In this document: positions 32,366 through 42,246 of the stretch, one piece after another | Position numbering within the stretch: position 1 is the first letter of the stretch | Layout: each line of letters opens with the position of its first letter | Origin: Nocardioides bruguierae | Lineage (GTDB): Bacteria > Actinomycetota > Actinomycetes > Propionibacteriales > Nocardioidaceae | Assembly (NCBI RefSeq): GCF_023656415.1 | Contig: NZ_JAMOIL010000018.1 | Span: 1 to 64,000 of the forward strand | Direction of reading: 5' to 3' | Length of the DNA stretch: 64,000 nucleotides | The notes under the pieces: generated by a model | Databases searched by the model: none | Seen by the model: only the letters and a program-made list of their open reading frames with translations | What the model was told of the DNA's origin: nothing | Position numbers and translations under genes: made by a program

Positions 32366-33283
32366 ATGGTTCTCCAGCACCCGGGTGAGGTCGGCCGCGC
32401 CGGCGGCTCCGCCGGCAGCGTCACCGAGGTGGTCGCGCGGGCCGTCGCGGAGGAGAGCGTCCCGGTGCTGTTCCTCTCCGACTCCACCGGCATCAGCGCC
32501 GAGACCATGGGCAACGCCCTGCTGATCCAGTTCCCCGACGTCCACTTCGAGCGCGCCAGCGTGCCGTTCATCGACTCCCCCGAGCAGGCGCTCTCCATCG
32601 TCGCCGAGCTGGACGCGGCGCTGGACTCCGGCGTCACGCCCCTGGTCTTCTGCACCGCCGCCGACACCGGGGTGCGCACCGCCCTGCTGACCGCACGCGC
32701 CCCCGTGATCGACCTCTTCGACATGCACATGCAGCGGGTCGAGCAGATCCTGGGCCGCACCGGCGAGCGCGAGGCGATGCGGCTGCACGGCGTCGGCGAC
32801 ATCAAGCGCTACAACGCGCGGATGGCGGCGGTGGAGTTCACCATCGAGCACGACGACGGCCAGAGCCTGCGGGCGCTCGACAAGGCCGACGTCATCCTCC
32901 TGGCGCCCTCGCGCTGCGGCAAGACGCCCACCTCCATGTACCTCGCGCTCCAGCACGGCTTCTTCGTGGCCAACTACCCGCTGGTGGACGAGGACCTCGA
33001 GCTCGACAAGCTGCCGCGCCCCGTCGAGGAGTACCGCGAGCGGTGCTTCGGGCTCACCACCACCGTCGAGCGGCTCAGCCGCGTGCGCTCCGAGCGCCGC
33101 CGCGGTTCGCGCTACGCCTCCAGCGAGCAGTGCCGCTGGGAGCTGCGCCGCGCCGCCACGATCTACGACCGCCACCGCATCCCCGTCATCGACTCCTCGG
33201 AGAAGTCGGTGGAGGAGATGGCCACGCTCATCCTCCAGCAGCACGTCCGCCAGGTGCGGGCGGCTGCTCGTGACGGTCAGTGA
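32366..33283 (+). CDS. ppsR: PEP synthase regulatory kinase/pyrophosphorylase (PSRP, DUF299)
   Basis: This 305-residue bifunctional enzyme inactivates PEP synthase by ADP-dependent phosphorylation of a Thr beside the catalytic His and reactivates it by phosphorolysis. Marks are [20 protein letters not shown] near the start, the P-loop APSRCGKT (180-187) and the [11 protein letters not shown]-terminus. The gene overlaps nothing but is followed 83 bases later by ppsA, its target, on the same strand, which settles PEP synthase rather than pyruvate phosphate dikinase as the partner. Confidence 0.92.
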   Translation: MVLQHPGEVGRAGGSAGSVTEVVARAVAEESVPVLFLSDSTGISAETMGNALLIQFPDVHFERASVPFIDSPEQALSIVAELDAALDSGVTPLVFCTAADTGVRTALLTARAPVIDLFDMHMQRVEQILGRTGEREAMRLHGVGDIKRYNARMAAVEFTIEHDDGQSLRALDKADVILLAPSRCGKTPTSMYLALQHGFFVANYPLVDEDLELDKLPRPVEEYRERCFGLTTTVERLSRVRSERRRGSRYASSEQCRWELRRAATIYDRHRIPVIDSSEKSVEEMATLILQQHVRQVRAAARDGQ

Positions 33284-33298
33284 CGACCGTGCCCCGCC

Positions 33299-33334
33299 AC
33301 ACCGCAGCACCCACCGCAGCACCCACCGCAGCAC
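33299..33334. repeat. 12-base tandem repeat between ppsR and ppsA
   Basis: Three copies of ccaccgcagcac (first copy with one change) lie at 33299-33310, 33311-33322 and 33323-33334. They sit in the 83-base spacer just upstream of the ppsA ribosome site (aaggag). They keep the region free of structure and may be harmless slippage. Confidence 0.7.
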
Positions 33335-33366
33335 CCGCCCAGCAGCACCAGCAGAAGGAGCTCACG

Positions 33367-35787
<2,421 letters not shown>

Positions 35788-35790
35788 GGC

Positions 35791-36331
35791 CTAGCGGCGG
35801 GTGAGGCGGAAGCGGGTGGTGCGCAGGCGCTGCTCGCTCGTCCCAGCCGTCGCGCCAGGTCGCCAGCGCGCGCAGACGGTACCGGCCAGGGTCCACCGAG
35901 GACCGGCACAGCCGGAACGAGGCGCGCTGCTGCGCCGGGTCGACGCCCGAGACGAACGTCGCCGAGCCCACCCGCTCGCCCGAGGGCGCCACGAGCACGG
36001 TCTCGAGCATCCACTCCTCGCCGGGCGGCACCAGCGCGTAGCGGTAGGCGTAGGCGCGGCAGCCGCGACGCAGGCTCTGGTCGCGGGCCGCGGTCCGGCT
36101 GGCTCCGGCGGAGGCCGGCGCCGCCGCGTCCACCTCCAGCGCCTCCACCGCCCCGACGCCGTCGGGCGCCGCGGTGGTGGAGAAGGCGGGGACGGCGAGC
36201 AGGCCGAGCAGCAGGACGCCGGAGAGCCCGCGTGCCAGCAGGTCGCGCCGTCGCGGCGCGGCCGAGGCGAGCTCGGGGAGCGCGCCCACGACCGGGGGCG
36301 GGGGGACGGGGGACGGGCGGTGGCGACGCAC
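35791..36331 (-). pseudogene. Secreted or membrane-anchored protein gene, frameshifted by a 4-base duplication
   Basis: From the GTG at 36331 the frame encodes a basic start, one hydrophobic segment (LLARGLSGVLLLGLLAVPAF) and a domain of about 110 residues with paired cysteines ending GRYRLRALATWRDGWDE. The natural ending [12 protein letters not shown]-stop (35791) is in another frame. A tandem gctcgctc at 35832-35839 explains it: removing one gctc restores [16 protein letters not shown]. The span of 541 bases minus 4 is divisible by three. The domain is one I know only as an actinobacterial extracellular protein of unknown role. It is convergent with ppsA. Confidence 0.7.
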
Positions 36332-36406
36332 GCGGGATCGCTCCTGCGGGGGAGGGAGGTGCCGCGCCCGGGGTGCGGAGCACGGCTGTTCACCCTCCAC
36401 AACGCA

Positions 36407-36441
36407 GCGACGGCCCCGAGGTCACGCCTCGGGGCCGTCGC
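36407..36441 (-). terminator. Strong stem-loop downstream of the LuxR-type gene
   Basis: The arms gcgacggccccgagg (36407-36421) and cctcggggccgtcgc (36427-36441) form a perfect 15-base stem with a 5-base loop. The position, 58 bases past the regulator stop at 36499 and before the broken gene's start, fits a terminator for the MerR-LuxR transcription unit. Confidence 0.75.
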
Positions 36442-36498
36442 CGCGCAGTGGTGGTGTGCCGGGCTGTCCCCGGTGCCCGCCTCCCGGCGGGGAGTCGA

Positions 36499-37167
36499 TC
36501 AGACGGCCAGGGCGGCGTCCTCGTCCTCGACCAGGCCGTTGGCCATGCCCCAGGCCACGGCCTGGGTGCGACGCTCGACGTCGATCTTGCGGTAGGCCTG
36601 GCGGATGTAGGTCTTGATCGAGTTGATCGACAGACCCAGCTGCTCGCCGATCTCGCCGTTGGTCAGACCGGCGGTGATGAGCGTGAGGATCTCCAGCTCG
36701 CGCGGGGTCAGGCGGCTGCCCGCGGGGCCCGAGGGCTGGGTGGGGGTGTGCAGCTTGGCGGGCTCGGGGGCGGCCTCCTGCACCGGGGCCGGGGTGTGCT
36801 GCGGCGGGGCGGGCACGCCGCGGCCGGAGACGATGTCCTCCATGGCGACGACCAGCTGGGCGGCGGTCATCGCCTTGGACAGGTACGGGGTGGCGGTGGT
36901 GCTGGGCAGCTGGTCGCCGGGCGCCCAGCTGAACACGACGGCCTGCGCCTCGGCGGCGGTCTGCAGGTTGCGCAGCATCGAGGCGCTGAACGCGGACTGG
37001 CCCATCGGCTCGTAGAGGACCACGTCCACCTCCTCGGGGTGCGCGAGGGCGGTCCGCACGTCGACGAGACGCACGCGGGACTCGTACGACCCGAGCAGGC
37101 TCTCGAGGCCTGCCACGGCGAGGTCGTGGTCGTCGACCAGGGTCACGGTCACGGGGGAGTTGCTCAT
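36499..37167 (-). CDS. LuxR/NarL-type regulator with an altered receiver domain
   Basis: This 222-residue protein has a receiver-like domain and a C-terminal LuxR helix-turn-helix (LTPRELEILTLITAGLTNGE, IGEQLGLSINSIKTYIRQAY). The receiver keeps the acidic pair Asp12-Asp13 and Lys98, but the phospho-acceptor position reads VVLYEPMG with Glu53 instead of Asp. It may be constitutively active or respond to protein partners rather than to a kinase. A Pro-rich linker spans about 118-150. It lies downstream of the MerR/B12 gene on the same strand, 188 bases apart. Confidence 0.88.
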   Translation of the reverse strand: MSNSPVTVTLVDDHDLAVAGLESLLGSYESRVRLVDVRTALAHPEEVDVVLYEPMGQSAFSASMLRNLQTAAEAQAVVFSWAPGDQLPSTTATPYLSKAMTAAQLVVAMEDIVSGRGVPAPPQHTPAPVQEAAPEPAKLHTPTQPSGPAGSRLTPRELEILTLITAGLTNGEIGEQLGLSINSIKTYIRQAYRKIDVERRTQAVAWGMANGLVEDEDAALAV

Positions 37168-37355
37168 CAGTTCACCTCTGCGTGTCGGGGTGCAGGCCGT
37201 GAACGCCTGCACAGGGTCTGTATCCGCCCGCGGAGGCCTTCAATCAGCCTCACCCTTGCGGGTCTGACGGTGACTCGGGTCACGAAGGACGACGGGTACG
37301 TCCCAGCGCCCGGTCGAGGGGTCGACAAGACGCCCCGGGACGCGCTCGGGAGGGG

Positions 37356-38297
37356 TCAGCCCGCGTTTGCGGCCTGGCGCTCGGTGCGCCGGGGGCTGCG
37401 CTGCACGAGCACCTGCGCGGCCGAGATCGGGTCGCCCTGCAGCAGCTCGCCGCCCCAGGAGTCGGCGAGCGCGTCGTCGGCCCCGGCGCCGGCCAGCAGC
37501 AGGCGGGACGAGGCGGAGATCCGACGCACGACCTCGACCGCGTGGTCGGGCAGCTCGAAGACGGTGCGCGCGGTGCCGGCCAGCACCACCACGTCCGGGC
37601 GGACCACCTCGCAGGCGACCTCGATGCTGGTCAGGGGGGTGTGCGGGCCCAGGAACCGGGTGCGCCAGCCGGCCCGCTGGAGCACCACCTCGAACGCCTT
37701 GAGCGCGATGTCGTGGGACTCCTTCGGCGGGCACGCCAGGAGCACGACGGGCCCGGTGCGCGAGCCCGGGCCGGCGGCCAGCGCGGCCAGCCGGCCGCGC
37801 ACGACGTCGGAGGCGAAGTGCTCGTCGGCCACGTCGAAGTCGCCCAGCTGCCAGCCGACGCCCACGCCGGCGAGGAACGGCAGCAGCACCTCGCGGATGG
37901 CCGACTCGACCGAGAGGGCGGCGAACGCGCGGTCGATGGTGTCGTGCATGGAGCCGGTGTCGAAGGCGGTCATGGCCGTCTCCAGCTCGGCGCGCAGCGT
38001 CGCTGCGTCCACGGACGGCGGGGCCTCGCAGTCGGTGCGCGGGGCCTCGGCCTGGGCGCGGTCGGTGGCGAGGATGCGCGAGGCGGCCTGGGCGGCGGGA
38101 ACTCCGTCGGCTCGGGCCGCCTGCATGGCGCGGGCGCGCCGCTCGTCCTCGGGGCCGTACATCCGGTAGCCACCGGTCGTGCGGACCGGGTTGAGCAGGC
38201 CGTAGCGCAGCTCCCAGGCGCGCAGCAGCGTCTCGCTCACGCCGACGCGCTTGGCGAGCGCGCCGATGCGGAACTGCTGGGACGGGCCGGAGGCCAT
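37356..38297 (-). CDS. MerR-family regulator with CarH/LitR-type cobalamin-binding domain
   Basis: The 313-residue protein has a MerR DNA-binding domain (FRIGALAKRVGVSETLLRAW, TTGGYRMYGPEDERRARAM), a helical bundle and a Rossmann-like B12 domain. The light-sensing B12 signature of CarH/LitR, W-x9-EH, is present as Trp149, Glu159, His160. His195 in PPKESHDIAL stands exactly 35 residues after His160, as the lower-ligand His does in CarH. It therefore probably binds adenosylcobalamin and derepresses in light. The ATG at 38297 has a strong gaggaggg site. An inverted repeat overlaps its promoter, so it likely represses itself and possibly the divergent gene. Confidence 0.88.
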   Translation of the reverse strand: MASGPSQQFRIGALAKRVGVSETLLRAWELRYGLLNPVRTTGGYRMYGPEDERRARAMQAARADGVPAAQAASRILATDRAQAEAPRTDCEAPPSVDAATLRAELETAMTAFDTGSMHDTIDRAFAALSVESAIREVLLPFLAGVGVGWQLGDFDVADEHFASDVVRGRLAALAAGPGSRTGPVVLLACPPKESHDIALKAFEVVLQRAGWRTRFLGPHTPLTSIEVACEVVRPDVVVLAGTARTVFELPDHAVEVVRRISASSRLLLAGAGADDALADSWGGELLQGDPISAAQVLVQRSPRRTERQAANAG

Positions 38298-38346
38298 CTC
38301 GCCCTCCTCTCCGACGCTCGGGCTACCAGGACGGCTCAACCTTATA

Positions 38347-38372
38347 CGAACCCTTTACGGGAAGGGGGTTCG
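38347..38372. promoter_or_regulatory. Inverted repeat overlapping the MerR/B12 gene promoter
   Basis: The 7-base arms cgaaccc (38347-38353) and gggttcg (38366-38372) flank 12 bases, 50-75 bases before the regulator's ATG. On the minus strand the sequence just downstream of the repeat reads TATAAG, a good -10 element, so a bound protein would cover the promoter. CarH-type repressors bind such promoter-overlapping sites, so autoregulation is the simplest reading. Confidence 0.5.
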
Positions 38373-38578
38373 CGCGCGCCCGAGGTGCTCATGCTCCCAC
38401 ACCGCCGCGCGCCGGCAGGGGTCGGCCGCGCCCGTTCGCCGCTGGTGGGAGGCGCGGGCACGGGGAGGGGTGGTCGATACCTTCGACGGACCTTCGACAG
38501 TGTGCTTTCATGGAATCTGCACACCTGCTCATGCCGGCGGGTGTGTTCCACGCAGTCGTCGCACGAGAGGTCGAGCCG

Positions 38579-38863
38579 ATGTCCGAGCGTCAGCCGATGG
38601 GTCGGCTGATCGATTCCCTGGGGGTCGAGCACCGCCCCGAGCAGGGGGAGCTGGTGCTGGGCGCCGTCGTCCTCCTCAAGGTGATGGAGCCGGACGGCGA
38701 GGTCTCGATGCGAGCGGCGTGGTCGCCCGGCCTGTCCTGGATGGAGCGTGTCGGCATGCACCAGGCGGCCGCGGCCGCCGACATGCCCGACCGGCCCGCC
38801 GACGTGTGGGGCTCCGAAGGTGTCGCGGACCGCGAGGCCGACGCCGACGACGAGCACCGCTGA
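38579..38863 (+). CDS. Small hypothetical protein, 94 residues
   Basis: The family is not recognised. It starts MSERQPMGRLIDSLGVEHR, has a compact middle (GELVLGAVVLLKVMEPDGEV) and an acidic end. A WSPGLSWMERVGMHQ segment suggests a folded domain. No membrane segment is seen. It is divergent from the MerR/B12 gene across 281 bases and could be under the same control. An in-frame ATG at 38510 would add 23 residues but lies within the likely promoter. Confidence 0.55.
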   Translation: MSERQPMGRLIDSLGVEHRPEQGELVLGAVVLLKVMEPDGEVSMRAAWSPGLSWMERVGMHQAAAAADMPDRPADVWGSEGVADREADADDEHR

Positions 38864-38909
38864 GCCCCTTCCGCCGCGCGTCTGCCCGTGAGGTGGGGCC
38901 GGTCCGGCC

Positions 38910-39794
38910 TCAGGCCGCCGCGACGTCGCCGATTGCGGCGCGCAGCAGCGTCAGCACCCGCTGGAGCATGCGGCTGACCTGGACCTGGCTGAGGCCGAGG
39001 CGCTCACCGATGGCCTGCTGCGAGAGGTCCTCGCCGAAGCGGAGGTCGAGGGTGCGTCGCTCGACCGGCTGCAGGGTGGCCAGCACCCGCCGCAGCACGA
39101 GCCGCGCCTCCGCGCGCTCGAGGTCCTCCTCGCCCTGGGCCGGCTCGACGCCGGTCGCGGCCAGCGAGAGCTCGAGGGAGTCGGTGCTGTAGAGCTGGCG
39201 GGCGACGAGCGCCTCGCGGACGACGTCGAGGTCGGCGTCCACCTCGCGGGCCAGCGCTTCGAGGTCCTCGCGACCGACGCGGCTCAGGTCGCGGTCCGCC
39301 CGGACGAGGCGGGTGCAGGCGGCCTGCACCTGCCGCGGCGGGCGCACCGACCAGCCGTGGTCGCGGAAGTGTCGGCGGATCTCGCCGGTCATGGAGGGCA
39401 CCGCGTAGGCCAGCAGGTCGTGGCCGGCGGAGACGTCGAAGCTGCGCACGGCTCGGACCAGTGCGAGGTAGGCGACCTGGCGCAGGTCCTCGAGCGCCAC
39501 GCCGCGGTCGCGGTAGCGGCGGGCGACCGCCTCGGCGACGCGCATGTTGACCTCGACCACGCCGTCCAGGCAGGCGCGGCGCTCCGCCTCGTCCTGCGTG
39601 ACGTGGGCGCGTCGCAGCAGGGTGCGCGTCACCTGTGCGCGCTCCTCGTCGCTCAGGCGGGCCGCGTCGACGGCGGAGACGAGCGGGGTGGCGGGTGCGG
39701 CCTCGTCGCCGGCCGAGGGCGCCTCGGCGGGCAGGAAGGGGCGGGGCGAGCCGCGGTGGGACTCGTGGCGGTCGTCCGCAGGTCCGGCACTCAT
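38910..39794 (-). CDS. Second SigB/SigF-type RNA polymerase sigma factor
   Basis: This 294-residue sigma-70 family protein shows region 2 (VNMRVAEAVARRYRDRGV, LEDLRQVAYLALVRAVRSFD, LLAYAVPSMTGEIRRHFRDH), region 3 (WSVRPPRQVQAACTRLV) and region 4 (LQPVERRTLDLRFGEDLSQQ, IGERLGLSQVQVSRML). The family directs stress, sporulation or developmental genes. It is a clear paralogue of the sigma factor at 18777-19631 but with a shorter linker. No anti-sigma factor gene adjoins it. The ATG at 39794 was chosen over an upstream Met at 39869. Confidence 0.9.
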   Translation of the reverse strand: MSAGPADDRHESHRGSPRPFLPAEAPSAGDEAAPATPLVSAVDAARLSDEERAQVTRTLLRRAHVTQDEAERRACLDGVVEVNMRVAEAVARRYRDRGVALEDLRQVAYLALVRAVRSFDVSAGHDLLAYAVPSMTGEIRRHFRDHGWSVRPPRQVQAACTRLVRADRDLSRVGREDLEALAREVDADLDVVREALVARQLYSTDSLELSLAATGVEPAQGEEDLERAEARLVLRRVLATLQPVERRTLDLRFGEDLSQQAIGERLGLSQVQVSRMLQRVLTLLRAAIGDVAAA

Positions 39795-40261
39795 CGCCAG
39801 CTCGTCTCCCTGTTCGTCGTCCCGAAGGTCGTCCGGGAACCGGTCTCGTCCACCGTGTTCGGTGCACACGATAGGTCAGGGGTCCACAAACCTTCCACAA
39901 CCTCACCCCTTCGGTGCGTGGAGCGGGTGTGGCGCACACGTGTCCGGAGCGTGAAGCCGCAGGTCAGGAGCTAGGGGGCAACCCTCGACGAAGGGGGGTG
40001 AGCAGGGTTGGCCTGTCGGGGTGCGCAGGCTTCGCGCCCGCGTCTCACACACGGCTCACAGGTCGGTAAAGATTTCTTCCGGCAAGGCCCTGACCTGGGA
40101 AGACGTAACCCATACGGGGTATCGCCAGGCCGATCTGCCGCGACACCCCGGGGGGCGTCGAAAACCTGCTGCCACGACGTCAGGGGCCGCCTCTCGAGGC
40201 CCGGCGACGTCTGCCCTCACCGGCGACCCAGGACCTTGCACCCTCGCAGAACGGCCCTCCG
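39795..40261. promoter_or_regulatory. 467-base divergent region upstream of the polysaccharide operon
   Basis: No convincing gene is seen. The part at 40060-40135 is less GC-rich than its surroundings (ggtaaagatttcttccggc, then cccatacggggtatcg) and probably holds the operon promoter. GGGTAT at 40117-40122 resembles a SigB/SigF -10 hexamer, but no matching GTTT -35 was found. A leader of about 140 bases would precede the first ATG. I could not match it to a known riboswitch. Confidence 0.4.
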
Positions 40262-41236
40262 ATGCACCCCACGCAGACGCACCCCACCGACCACGCCGGC
40301 ACCGTCGCCGGGCTCTCCGCGACCACCCGCGCGCACCAGGCCCACTCGTCCCACCTCGAGCTCCAGCCCGCCACCACCGCCCACCTCGCCCACCTGGCGG
40401 CCCACCAGGCCGCCTCCGCCGCCGAGGCCTCGCTGCCCTCGCGCGGCGAGGTCGGTGCCCGCCCGACCGTCACCGTCGTGGTGCCGGCCCGCAACGAGGC
40501 CCGCAACATCGGCCACGTCCTCGAGCGGCTGCCCGAGGGCATCGACCAGGTCGTGCTCGTCGACGGCAGCTCCCGCGACGACACCGTCGCCGTCGCCCTG
40601 GCCGTCCGGCCCGACATCGAGGTCGTGCACCAGGCCCGTCGCGGCAAGGGCAACGCCCTGGCCGCCGGCTTCGAGGCCGCCACCGGCGACTACATCGTCA
40701 TGATCGACGCCGACGGCTCCATGGACCCCCGCGAGATCCGCCGCTACCTCGCCGCGCTCGACGCGGGCGCCGACTACGCCAAGGGCACCCGCTTCACCGA
40801 CGGCGGCGGCTCCGACGACATCACCTGGGTCCGTCGCACCGGCAACAAGGCGCTCAACCTCACCGCCAACGGCCTGTTCGGCACCCGGTACTCCGACCTC
40901 TGCTACGGCTACAACGCCTTCCGCCGCTCCTGCCTGGAGGCCTTCGCGCTGCCCGACGGCCACGACATCGAGGCAGAGAAGCGCTGGGGTGACGGGTTCG
41001 AGATCGAGACCCTGATCAACGTCCGCGTCGCCAAGGCCGGGCTGCGGATCGCCGAGGTCGGCTCCTTCGAGTCCGAGCGGCTCACCGGCGAGAGCAACCT
41101 GCGCACCTTCCGCGACGGCACCCGCGTGCTCGTCACGATCCTGCGCGAGCGGCTGACCCGGTCGGCGCGTGCGCCGCGCCCGACCGCCGAGGAGTGCCCG
41201 GTCTGCGTGGCCGAGCCGGTGCGGAGCAGCGCGTGA
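40262..41236 (+). CDS. GT2 family glycosyltransferase (dolichol-phosphate-mannose-synthase-like)
   Basis: This 324-residue protein starts the polysaccharide operon. A His/Ala-rich N-terminal stretch (1-65) precedes a GT-A domain with VTVVVPARNEARNIGHVLE, QVVLVDGSSRDDT, ARRGKGNALAAGFEAATGDY and the metal-binding motif VMIDADGSMD. The VRRTGNKALNLTANGLFG and CYGYNAFRR segments match enzymes that glycosylate lipid carriers. It has no membrane helices. The donor sugar is unknown. Its stop overlaps the next GTG start by 4 bases. Confidence 0.9.
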   Translation: MHPTQTHPTDHAGTVAGLSATTRAHQAHSSHLELQPATTAHLAHLAAHQAASAAEASLPSRGEVGARPTVTVVVPARNEARNIGHVLERLPEGIDQVVLVDGSSRDDTVAVALAVRPDIEVVHQARRGKGNALAAGFEAATGDYIVMIDADGSMDPREIRRYLAALDAGADYAKGTRFTDGGGSDDITWVRRTGNKALNLTANGLFGTRYSDLCYGYNAFRRSCLEAFALPDGHDIEAEKRWGDGFEIETLINVRVAKAGLRIAEVGSFESERLTGESNLRTFRDGTRVLVTILRERLTRSARAPRPTAEECPVCVAEPVRSSA

Positions 41237-42246
41237 GCACCCCGGTCACCAGCCCGCCCCCGGTCGGGGCCGGCACCACCCGCACCAGCGTGGCCGTCGT
41301 GGTCTGCACCTACACCCTCGACCGGTTCGAGGAGACCGTGGCCGCGGCGGGCTCCCTGCTCGACCAGGACCTCGTGCCCGACGAGGTCGTCGTGGTCGTC
41401 GACCACCACGAGGAGCTGCGGGCGCGCCTGCGCGAGCAGCTGCCCTCCCAGATCAGGGTCGTGGCCAGCGCCGGCCCGCGCGGCCTCTCCGGTGCCCGCA
41501 ACACCGGTGTCGCCGCCACCACCGCCGACGTCGTCCTCTTCCTGGACGACGACGCCGTCGCCGACGCGGGGTGGGTCTCCGCCATGCTCACCCCGTTCAC
41601 GGACGACGGCGTGGTCGGTGTCGCCGGCTGGGCCGAGCCGGCCTGGGCCGAGCCCGGCCCGCCGCGGTGGTTCCCCGCCGCCTTCCTCTGGGTCGTCGGC
41701 TGCAGCTACGAGGGCCTGCCGGCCGACGGCTCCCGCGTGCGCAACCCGATCGGCGCCGCCATGGGGTTCCGCCGCGACGCCGTGATGGCCGCGGGCGGGT
41801 TCTCGGCGGCCATGGGCCGCGTCGGCAGCCTGCCCGTCGGGTGCGAGGAGACCGAGATGGCCATCCGGGTCGCCGAGGCGCTGCCGGAGGGCCAGATCCT
41901 GCTGGCCCGCGGCGCCACGGTGCTGCACCGGGTCGGCGCGCCGCGCCGCAGCCTGCGCTACTTCGTCCGCCGCTGCTACTGGGAGGGCGTCTCCAAGGCC
42001 GTCGTCTCCGCGCACGTCGGCTCCGGGGCCGCGCTGGAGACCGAGCGCTCCTACGTCGCCCGCACCCTGCCGGCCGCCGCCGGCCGCGGGGTGCTCGACG
42101 CGCTGCGCGGCGACCTCACCGGGCTCGGCCGCTCCTGCGCGGTCACGCTCGGCCTGGCCGCCACCGGCACGGGCTACCTGCGTGGCCGGGCCACCGGACG
42201 ACGCGCCGTGCCCGTGCCCGTCGCGGCCGTGGGGGAGGCGGCATGA
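41233..42246 (+). CDS. GT2 family glycosyltransferase
   Basis: This 337-residue GT-A enzyme has VAVVVCTYTLDRFEETVAA, AGPRGLSGARNTGVAATTAD and the metal-binding LFLDDDAVADAGW. Acceptor-side motifs follow (NPIGAAMGFRRDA, GCEETEMAIRV). The C-terminal part has RYFVRRCYWEGVSKA, typical of polysaccharide transferases. The start is GTG at 41233, overlapping the previous stop (GTGA), and its own stop overlaps the next ATG. Product and sugar are not predictable. Confidence 0.9.
   Translation: MSTPVTSPPPVGAGTTRTSVAVVVCTYTLDRFEETVAAAGSLLDQDLVPDEVVVVVDHHEELRARLREQLPSQIRVVASAGPRGLSGARNTGVAATTADVVLFLDDDAVADAGWVSAMLTPFTDDGVVGVAGWAEPAWAEPGPPRWFPAAFLWVVGCSYEGLPADGSRVRNPIGAAMGFRRDAVMAAGGFSAAMGRVGSLPVGCEETEMAIRVAEALPEGQILLARGATVLHRVGAPRRSLRYFVRRCYWEGVSKAVVSAHVGSGAALETERSYVARTLPAAAGRGVLDALRGDLTGLGRSCAVTLGLAATGTGYLRGRATGRRAVPVPVAAVGEAA

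Noticed and set aside
40050-40261. Possible riboswitch in the polysaccharide operon leader
   Set aside because: I could not match the sequence to the conserved cores of cyclic di-GMP or cyclic di-AMP riboswitches, and the visible pairings are weak.
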